This document shows positions 1 through 4,741 of a DNA stretch of 9,807 nucleotides, piece after piece (positions within the stretch are counted from its first letter, which is position 1; each line of letters begins with the position of its first letter). Position numbers and translations under genes: made by a program. Origin of the DNA: Blastocatellia bacterium (GTDB lineage Bacteria; Acidobacteriota; Blastocatellia; Chloracidobacteriales; JADJPF01); assembly GCA_023265235.1 (NCBI GenBank), contig JAHFUF010000048.1, forward strand, positions 1-9,807, given 5' to 3'. A model generated the notes under the pieces. The model was given only the letters and a program-made list of their open reading frames with translations. It did not search any database and had not been told where the DNA came from.

Positions 1-713
1 AGCACTGGTGGCAACACTTTGTTCCACAAAATAACGTCGTCAGCGTTGATTAACCTAATTATATTTGTTTCATTTTTTGGGATCTCTAGCATAGCATCAG
101 CTAGCTCTTTATCGTCAGTTATAGTGAAATTGTGTAACTGAAGCTCTTTAATAACCTTTATTTTGATAGTTTGCGATTGTTTATCATCGGGAAAACTCAA
201 AATAATTATCTCTACTTGTCCTAGATCTTTAGCTTCTGGGTCGCCAAAGTTACGCACTGCATTTGGATCTGGCTGTAGTGTTTGGATTGAAATAGGGTTT
301 GTATTCTTGGCAACACCAGTAACTATAATATTTTTACTGCTTTGATAATAGAAAAAATACAATACTCCACTAATAAAACTAATTATGACTAATAAAGCCC
401 CTACTACCTTAAGATTATCAATTGAAAAGCCATCCAACGTAAACAACCCTCTAAGATCTCTTATAGGGTTGATTATTGGTTGTGTCCATTTTAGCCAATC
501 AGAATTATTAAGCTTACCTTCTTCTGCTAACCTCTTTTTATGAGCACGAGCTAACTGTAATAGCTTTTCTCGTGATTCTGGACTAGTTTCCACTTCTGTT
601 TGTTTGTAGTATTCTTGCATTCTTTGGTAAAAGACAGGATCTAGTTTTTGAGAATGTAAATCATTCTCTTGGATGTCGTTGTCTTGGATGCCAGTGTTTT
701 TTTTATCATGCAT
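1..713 (-). CDS. Single-pass membrane protein, candidate anti-sigma factor (C-terminus cut by window edge)
   Basis: The frame is open from ATG at 713 to the window edge, giving 237 codons with no stop. A TTAGGA ribosome site (721-726) lies 7 nt before the ATG. The start overlaps the end of the upstream sigma-factor gene by 8 nt, so the two are probably translationally coupled. The predicted protein has a hydrophilic, charged N-terminal half of about 100 residues. A single hydrophobic segment follows at about residues 103-123 (VVGALLVIISFISGVLYFFYY), and then a polar, beta-prone region that continues past the window. No Cys-based zinc anti-sigma motif (HxxxCxxC) is visible. This layout, a cytoplasmic N-terminus, one membrane helix and an outer domain directly behind an ECF sigma gene, is typical of membrane anti-sigma factors. 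I recognise no named family, so the role is inferred from position and topology. It could instead be an unrelated sigma-regulated envelope protein. Confidence 0.6.
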   Translation of the reverse strand, partial: MHDKKNTGIQDNDIQENDLHSQKLDPVFYQRMQEYYKQTEVETSPESREKLLQLARAHKKRLAEEGKLNNSDWLKWTQPIINPIRDLRGLFTLDGFSIDNLKVVGALLVIISFISGVLYFFYYQSSKNIIVTGVAKNTNPISIQTLQPDPNAVRNFGDPEAKDLGQVEIIILSFPDDKQSQTIKIKVIKELQLHNFTITDDKELADAMLEIPKNETNIIRLINADDVILWNKVLPPV

Positions 714-1344
714 AGATTTTTCCTAACTTTTCTGAAAAACGGATTTTTATGTACATTTCACGTTGATAAATAATATTTCTAACTTTTTTAGAATCTATAT
801 TCATCTTCTCGGCTATTTCGCTAGATTTATACCCTTCCTTATAATATAAGTCACATATCGTTCTATGTGGTTCACCAAATTCATCTAATATTTCTGTCAA
901 CATTTCTGAATGCTGCTTCCATATAGTAGCCTCATCTACAGTAGGCTTTTGATCAAACATAGCCATCAATTCTTCATATTTTGTTTCTAAAATAACGTCA
1001 TTGGTCTCATTAAGTTTATTTGTTTTTATTAGTATGTTCCTAGCTATCGTTATAAAATAAAACCTTAAATCCTTCTTGTTTTTGAAATTTTCTGGTGTTT
1101 TCAAAAAGGTTAAAAAACACTCTTGAACAATATCGTTAGACAAACTTTTGTCTTTCAATCTTCTATTTACAAACCCGAATATTGTTTTTTCGTAACGACT
1201 AGTTAACTGCATATAGGCACCTTCATCTTTACTATCTATCCATAATTCAATAAGCTCGTCATCTGTTTCATTGCTTAACTCTTGAGTTTGTTCTTTGTGC
1301 TTATTCTGTTTTACTGTTTTTTTCAGGTATTTGAAAAAACTCAT
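706..1344 (-). CDS. ECF-type sigma-70 family RNA polymerase sigma factor
   Basis: This 212-residue protein has the two-domain layout of ECF sigma factors. Region 2 spans about residues 41-112 and includes a DIVQECFLTFLK helix (71-82), matching the family's D-x-x-Q-E-x-F-L pattern, and then RFYFITIARNILI. A variable linker follows. Region 4 spans about 145-205, with a helix-turn-helix around GYKSSEIAEKMNIDSKKVRN (171-190) that would read the -35 element. A lysine-rich tail of about 25 residues precedes region 2. The gene ends in TGA, overlapping the candidate anti-sigma gene by 8 nt. Its start at 1344 is preceded by GAGGGG at 1355-1360 with 10 nt spacing. That ribosome site falls within the outer end of the inverted repeat at 1356-1396, so part of its expression signals come from the neighbouring element. 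The target promoters are unknown. Family assignment is firm; its role in the pilus operon is only suggested by proximity. Confidence 0.85.
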   Translation of the reverse strand: MSFFKYLKKTVKQNKHKEQTQELSNETDDELIELWIDSKDEGAYMQLTSRYEKTIFGFVNRRLKDKSLSNDIVQECFLTFLKTPENFKNKKDLRFYFITIARNILIKTNKLNETNDVILETKYEELMAMFDQKPTVDEATIWKQHSEMLTEILDEFGEPHRTICDLYYKEGYKSSEIAEKMNIDSKKVRNIIYQREMYIKIRFSEKLGKIYA

Positions 1345-1354
1345 TACTAAAAAA

Positions 1355-1360
1355 CCCCTC
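1355..1360 (-). promoter_or_regulatory. Ribosome binding site of the sigma-factor gene, inside the element end
   Basis: Read on the minus strand this is GAGGGG, 10 nt before the ATG at 1344. Five of its six bases are the outermost bases of the left inverted repeat. The copy in the right repeat (2055-2059) has no start codon at a similar distance, so the sequence is probably an element end co-opted as a Shine-Dalgarno. Confidence 0.55.
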
Positions 1361-1396
1361 TATAATGTAAGTGTCAAAAAAAAAGGAAATGACTTA
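1356..1396 (+). repeat. Left 41-bp inverted repeat
   Basis: It pairs with the reverse complement of 2019-2059 at 39 of 41 positions. The mismatches are at 1367 (G against A) and 1386 (G against C). It begins CCCTCTATAAT, contains a run of nine A (1376-1384) and ends AAATGACTTA. It lies 11 bp upstream of the sigma-factor start codon. Confidence 0.9.
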
Positions 1397-1407
1397 TAAG
1401 TTTTTCC
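1385..1407 (+). other. Subterminal hairpin with bulged T at left end of the element
   Basis: GGAAA (1385-1389) pairs with TTTCC (1403-1407). After an unpaired T at 1390 the stem continues through G1391·T1402 into the perfect palindrome ACTTATAAGT (1392-1401), leaving a four-base TATA loop. IS200/IS605 TnpA proteins recognise imperfect subterminal hairpins with an extrahelical T, so this resembles such a binding site. It overlaps the inverted repeat. Confidence 0.4.
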
Positions 1408-1517
1408 GGTTGACAATTATTTTTTAATATTTTAGTTAATATTACTGATTATATAAATCTAATTGTATTGCAATAATATCAAATATATCAATTAAATAAT
1501 AAAGGAATTTTATCTAA

Positions 1518-1925
1518 ATGTCTAAAATAAGTTCAAAAGATTGGCGAACTGTACGAAAATATTTCTTCGATAATCAAACATGGCTTGTCTTTTTAACAAA
1601 ACACAGAGGAGAAGTACTGTCAGAAGAAATTTTAGTTAGGTTAAAACAAATTTTTGAGCAAACCTGTCAGCAGATGAAATGCGAGTTACTTAAATTTGAA
1701 GGGGAGACTGATTATGTCCGACTACTAGTATCTGTTCATCCAACTTTGTCTGTTTCAACTTTAGTAGGAAAACTAAAAGGAAAAAGTTCTTATATTATTG
1801 TTAGAGAATTTCCAAGCCTCAAAAATAAAATCAAAGGTAATCATTTTTGGTTTCAATCCTATGCTGCTATTTCAGAAAAAGAAAATTTATCAGAAATCGT
1901 TAAAGAATTTTTAGAAATCACTTAA
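1518..1925 (+). CDS. IS200/IS605-type TnpA (Y1 transposase) homologue lacking all catalytic residues
   Basis: This 135-residue protein is near full length for the Y1 (REP-associated/IS200) transposase family of about 130-155 residues. It follows the family core in order: WLVFLTKHRGEVL (22-34), RLKQIFEQ (41-48), the HUH strand (65-70), a KLKGKSSYIIVREFP block (85-99, family pattern LKGxSSrxLrxeFP) and HFWFQSY (109-115, family LWsxSYf). The HUH motif, normally D-H-x-H, reads D65-Y66-V67-R68. The catalytic tyrosine of the last helix (family KxYIExQ) is F131 in KEFLEIT, and the conserved Gln is also gone. The protein ends four residues after F131. There is no frameshift or internal stop. Ribosome site AAAGGA lies at 1501-1506. 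It should keep a TnpA fold and perhaps hairpin DNA or RNA binding, but cannot nick DNA by the known chemistry. It could be a domesticated nucleic-acid-binding protein or a decaying transposase. Confidence 0.8.
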   Translation: MSKISSKDWRTVRKYFFDNQTWLVFLTKHRGEVLSEEILVRLKQIFEQTCQQMKCELLKFEGETDYVRLLVSVHPTLSVSTLVGKLKGKSSYIIVREFPSLKNKIKGNHFWFQSYAAISEKENLSEIVKEFLEIT

Positions 1926-1993
1926 ACACTAATATACTGATAAATCAATAACTTATTATCTGCTACTAAACAGTCTGCAAAAAATGACAAATT

Positions 1994-2020
1994 TCGCGGA
2001 AAAATCTTCCGGGTTTTTTA
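1994..2020 (+). terminator. Hairpin plus T-run downstream of the TnpA-like gene
   Basis: CGCGGAA pairs with TTCCGGG (one G/G mismatch) across a short AAATC loop, followed by six T (2014-2019). This is the form of a rho-independent terminator for the 1518-1925 gene. A wider arm, AAATGAC (1982-1988) with GTCATTT (2022-2028), encloses it, so it may equally be the structured right end of the IS200-like unit. Confidence 0.5.
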
Positions 2021-2059
2021 AGTCATTTGCTTTTTTTTTGACACTTATATTATAGAGGG
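2019..2059 (-). repeat. Right 41-bp inverted repeat
   Basis: This is the reverse-complement partner of 1356-1396, with two mismatches. Read outward on the plus strand it contains a nine-T run (2031-2039), TTGACA (2038-2043), TATAGA (2051-2056) and terminal GAGGG (2055-2059). Confidence 0.9.
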
Positions 2060-2122
2060 ACAAATCAGGAACAAACATTAAAATTTCACCCTTAAGGTAG
2101 CAAAGCTTACTGATAGCTTCTT

Positions 2123-2138
2123 TGGCACATCACTTGCT
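2123..2138 (+). promoter_or_regulatory. Sigma-54 (-24/-12) promoter, distal
   Basis: TGGCACATCACTTGCT matches the RpoN consensus TGGCAC-N5-TTGCW at every specified base. GG (2124-2125) and GC (2136-2137) have the required 12-base offset. It points towards the PilM-PilN operon, with predicted transcription start near 2148. It lies 64 bp outside the right end of the IS200-like unit. No activator binding site was recognised. Confidence 0.6.
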
Positions 2139-2313
2139 ATTACTGATGCTGTCATAAATCAATAAATTTAATAGCTCATTAATTTTCATTTATTTACTAA
2201 CAATGGTTATTAAAAACACTAATCTTGATTTTTTTCAGAAATACGATTGCAAGTAATTGCTAGGCAAAGATACTAATAATAAATTACATAATATAAGTTA
2301 ATGAATAATAGTC

Positions 2314-2329
2314 TGGCATAATTTTTGCG
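2314..2329 (+). promoter_or_regulatory. Sigma-54 (-24/-12) promoter, proximal to PilM-PilN gene
   Basis: TGGCATAATTTTTGCG fits TGGCAC-N5-TTGCW apart from T for C in the -24 box and the last base. The GG/GC offset of 12 is exact. Predicted start is near 2340, giving a leader of about 97 nt to the ATG at 2437. It is in tandem with the distal copy. Confidence 0.6.
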
Positions 2330-2436
2330 GGTAAATTATTAAACGAATTTTATTAGACGAAACTAAATTAATTAATAATAAAAATTGATAGAAGTTGCTA
2401 GAAACTAAATTTTGTAATGCGTAGAGGTAAAATTAA

Positions 2437-4011
2437 ATGTTTGATTTTGATAAACCGCCAATAATAGCTCTAGATTTTTCTGGAGAGACAATTACTAGTG
2501 TTAGCATAAAACTAGTAACAAAACACACAAATGAACAGTTTCCTTGTGTGAATATCACAAAAATAAACAGCTATAAAGATACTGAAGAACTACTAATAGA
2601 ACTCCCAAAGTTAAAATACTCTATTTTAGTAGTGATCCCGCAAAATGATGATTTGTTTAGTTTTGCTACTACACCATTAACCAATCTCAATTGGCATGAT
2701 GAAGTCAGACGTAAAGGACTAGATTCACAAACACATAGTATTAATTATATCCAATTGCCTAAATCATCATTATTGTGTGCTGTTTCAAACACAACTATTG
2801 AGCAACTAAAATCTATTAAAAATGCTACTATCGTCCCAGATTCACTAGCACAAATCTATGCTTACTATAGAAACTATACTGATTATCATAACGACATCAG
2901 CGCGCTTCTAAACCTCTCTCAAACTCATGCTCAGCTAGTTGTGCTTAGACAAACAACATTAATCTGGTCAGGAAATGTTGATTTCCAAACACAAGATGAT
3001 GAACAAGAGCATCACAATAAACTAATTTCTTTACTATCACTTAGCCAGGAAGAGCTTGATAAAAACTTTGGTATTAGTAGCTATGATCATCTAATAGTAT
3101 CAGGAGATTCTACAGATAACGCCATCTATGAGTTAAAACCATTTGCTCTAACAGTAGAACTCCTAAATCCTTTTCGGGCAAATCTCTATAGCGTCACTGA
3201 ACTTTCCACGGCAGAAAAGATCTCTAACGAACCACATAAATTAGCAATATTACTGTCCGCCGCAACAATGGCATTAGAAGGCATAGGTATTAATCTTAAT
3301 AATCATAGTGATAGTGAGAACCTTAACTTAACAAATGAATTAGCTATAGAGTGTAATCTGCAAGTTAAAGAAAATATCTTAGCTAAAATCACTAGTAATC
3401 TTAATCAATTTGCTTATAAAACAGTCCCTATATTAGCCAAACAAAAGCAATTAGTTATAGTTGGAGCAATTCTATGTGTGATATTGACAGGATGCCGAAT
3501 CTATCTAGCACATCAATATCTAGTTAGCACTGAACAAGAAATACTTTCTGAACAGAAAAAGTCTAAAGAACTACAGTTTATTAAAGCCAGCTATGATGAG
3601 TATCAACTTAGAGTTGCTGCTATTGAGGCTCGCGTAAAAGCTATAAACGATATTAAGACCAATCAATTAAAAGTTTTCACCACTCTAAATAATCTAAACA
3701 GCCGTCTACCTAGATTAGTTAATCTCTCTAATGTACGGGTTACAGGAACTACTGTTGAAGGCGAAGGCTGGTCTATAGATGATAGTGCAGTACGTGATTA
3801 TATGACTGAACTTAATAGTAGTACAGTTTTTGGAGAGGTAACACCTACGTATCAAAACCCTGAACCTAAAAAAACTACCTTTACTTTTAGAACCAATTAC
3901 ATCGGCTCAATAGAAGCAGCACCTTTGCCCTCTACTATTAAAAAACTAGAAACTACTCAAACTCAAGAACCACGACAAAATCAACAAAATACTGAAACAA
4001 AAACTGATTAG
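2437..4011 (+). CDS. PilM-PilN fusion (GspL-like) inner-membrane assembly protein
   Basis: This 524-residue protein appears to join two normally separate type IV pilus proteins. Residues 1-285 resemble the actin-like PilM/GspL cytoplasmic domain: an opening strand IIALDFSGETITSVSIK (9-25), VPDSLAQIYAYYR (133-145) in the PilM inter-lobe position, and LAILLSAATMALEGIGINL (269-287) near its end. One membrane helix follows (about 338-358), then a coiled-coil stretch (360-405) and a PilN/GspL-C ferredoxin-like domain (about 410-488). The polar Thr/Gln-rich tail (490-524) is probably disordered. The order cytoplasmic domain, helix, periplasmic domain is that of GspL in type II secretion. It should hold the GspE ATPase at the membrane and partner PilO, encoded 33 bp downstream. 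A sigma-54 type promoter lies just upstream and it is the first gene of the cluster. Sequence divergence is high, so the PilM assignment rests on fold-level features plus context. Confidence 0.75.
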   Translation: MFDFDKPPIIALDFSGETITSVSIKLVTKHTNEQFPCVNITKINSYKDTEELLIELPKLKYSILVVIPQNDDLFSFATTPLTNLNWHDEVRRKGLDSQTHSINYIQLPKSSLLCAVSNTTIEQLKSIKNATIVPDSLAQIYAYYRNYTDYHNDISALLNLSQTHAQLVVLRQTTLIWSGNVDFQTQDDEQEHHNKLISLLSLSQEELDKNFGISSYDHLIVSGDSTDNAIYELKPFALTVELLNPFRANLYSVTELSTAEKISNEPHKLAILLSAATMALEGIGINLNNHSDSENLNLTNELAIECNLQVKENILAKITSNLNQFAYKTVPILAKQKQLVIVGAILCVILTGCRIYLAHQYLVSTEQEILSEQKKSKELQFIKASYDEYQLRVAAIEARVKAINDIKTNQLKVFTTLNNLNSRLPRLVNLSNVRVTGTTVEGEGWSIDDSAVRDYMTELNSSTVFGEVTPTYQNPEPKKTTFTFRTNYIGSIEAAPLPSTIKKLETTQTQEPRQNQQNTETKTD

Positions 4012-4044
4012 ATTAAATAGATTTAACCGCTAGGAGATAAATTT

Positions 4045-4689
4045 ATGGATACAGTAGTACAGCCACAGACCCAGACAAAACAGCAAGCAGACAAGACTAA
4101 GCTCAACCAGATTATTTTCACGATTGGAATAATACTAACAGTAAGTATAGTAGTGCAATTAATTAGTAACTATTTTTATCTAGATGATGTTTTTGCTACT
4201 ACAGCAGCTAAAGAGACTACCCTAGGCGGAATTAAAACTGAGAACGCCCGGCTTGCCAACCTTGAAGTCAATCATAGTAAATTGCTTGTTGATGCAGCAA
4301 AAGCTGAAAATGACTATAGGTTACTTCAGCCACTAATACCGCAAAGAGCCGAATTACCAAAAATCCTAGACTGGGTTTCGTCAGAAGCTTACAGCCGTGG
4401 ACTAAAACTAGAATCGTTTGAACAAAACACATTACAGCAAAATACCCAACAAAAAGTCGGTCAACTTCAACAGGTATCAGTACGAGCTACTGTCTCTGGG
4501 GAACAATCTCAGATTGCTAAATTACTAGTAGATTTTGCTCGCCATGAGCGGGTGTTATTGGTAGAGAGCGTGCGAGTTTCAGAGAAAGAGAAAAACAAAG
4601 AAGCTACCCAAATCACTACCCATAAAGGTGAAATTATTTTCAGTGCTTTTCTTGGCATTGATAACGGAAAACTAAATGCAAAACAATAA
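4045..4689 (+). CDS. pilO: PilO-like (GspM-type) inner-membrane alignment protein
   Basis: This 214-residue protein has a short polar cytoplasmic N-terminus, one membrane helix (about 22-44), a coiled-coil stretch (about 52-92) and a small periplasmic domain. PQRAELPKILDWVSSEAYSRGLKLESFEQ (99-127) matches the PilO hallmark, where IP-x-x-x-E-x-P-x-L-L precedes a short helix and GL-x-L-x-S-F. The last part, with VRATVSGEQSQIAKLLVDFAR (146-166), fits the PilO ferredoxin-like fold. PilO pairs with PilN in the periplasm and links the platform to the outer complex. Its natural partner here is the PilN half of the preceding gene. The ribosome site AGGAG (4032-4036) is 8 nt before the ATG, and the 33-bp gap implies co-transcription. 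A separate PilP gene is not seen after it. Confidence 0.8.
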   Translation: MDTVVQPQTQTKQQADKTKLNQIIFTIGIILTVSIVVQLISNYFYLDDVFATTAAKETTLGGIKTENARLANLEVNHSKLLVDAAKAENDYRLLQPLIPQRAELPKILDWVSSEAYSRGLKLESFEQNTLQQNTQQKVGQLQQVSVRATVSGEQSQIAKLLVDFARHERVLLVESVRVSEKEKNKEATQITTHKGEIIFSAFLGIDNGKLNAKQ

Positions 4690-4720
4690 GTAAAAACAGT
4701 AAGTAATAATAAGTAAAAAC
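4685..4720 (+). repeat. Short direct repeat AATAAGTAAAAAC x2
   Basis: The 13-bp sequence occurs at 4685-4697, spanning the pilO stop codon, and again at 4708-4720 before the ATPase ribosome site. It may reflect a local duplication that lengthened the gap. Confidence 0.6.
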
Positions 4721-4741
4721 TATTTTGAATCAGGAGAGTAT

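Larger units (their letters stand above)
1356..2059 (+). mobile_element. 704-bp IS200-like unit with long terminal inverted repeats and a dead Y1 transposase
   Basis: The unit is bounded by inverted repeats at 1356-1396 and 2019-2059 and contains a single gene, a TnpA-type Y1 transposase homologue (1518-1925). Its size is close to the roughly 700 bp of classical single-gene IS200 elements. Canonical IS200/IS605 elements have no terminal inverted repeats; they carry subterminal hairpins. Here both are visible: long terminal repeats, a hairpin with a bulged T just inside the left end (1385-1407), and a structured right end (1982-2028). There is no TnpB gene. No clear target-site duplication is seen: the outer flanks read ...TAAAAAAC on the left and ACAAATC... 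on the right. Because the transposase lacks its catalytic residues, the unit should not move by itself. It may be an immobilised relic, a domesticated locus, or a cargo of another TIR-using transposase. Confidence 0.6.
2060..2436 (+). other. Intergenic leader of the pilus operon, with two sigma-54 type promoters
   Basis: This 377-bp gap holds the two -24/-12 sequences annotated separately. It also holds the ribosome site AGAGGT (2423-2428), 8 nt before the PilM-PilN start. From the upstream promoter the leader would be almost 290 nt, and from the downstream one about 97 nt. Only very short frames are present: a 17-codon ATG frame at 2203-2256 without a ribosome site, and a start-less frame ending at 2165. 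I see no RNA gene or protein gene here. Confidence 0.6.

Noticed and set aside
163..345. A 60-codon plus-strand frame
   Set aside because: It lies antisense to the continuous minus-strand frame of the candidate anti-sigma gene, which has a ribosome site and operon context.
1410..1442. TTGACA (1410-1415) with TAATAT (1437-1442) as promoter of the TnpA-like gene
   Set aside because: The spacing of 21 bp is too long, and other -10 candidates at 17 bp match poorly in this AT-rich region, so I do not annotate it.
2038..2056. TTGACA and TATAGA in the inverted repeats as a standard sigma-70 promoter pair
   Set aside because: The two boxes are only 7 bp apart, far from the 16-18 bp needed. TATAGA alone might be a -10, but the pair is not a promoter.
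2079..2165. A start-less frame reading VAKLTDSFFGTSLAITDAVINQ, looking like a gene remnant
   Set aside because: It has no start codon, is bounded by stops after about 27 codons, and overlaps the sigma-54 type promoter at 2123-2138, which explains the conserved-looking sequence better.
2203..2256. A 17-codon ATG frame in the leader of the PilM-PilN gene (possible leader peptide)
   Set aside because: It has no ribosome site before the ATG and no regulatory codon run or attenuator hairpin behind it.
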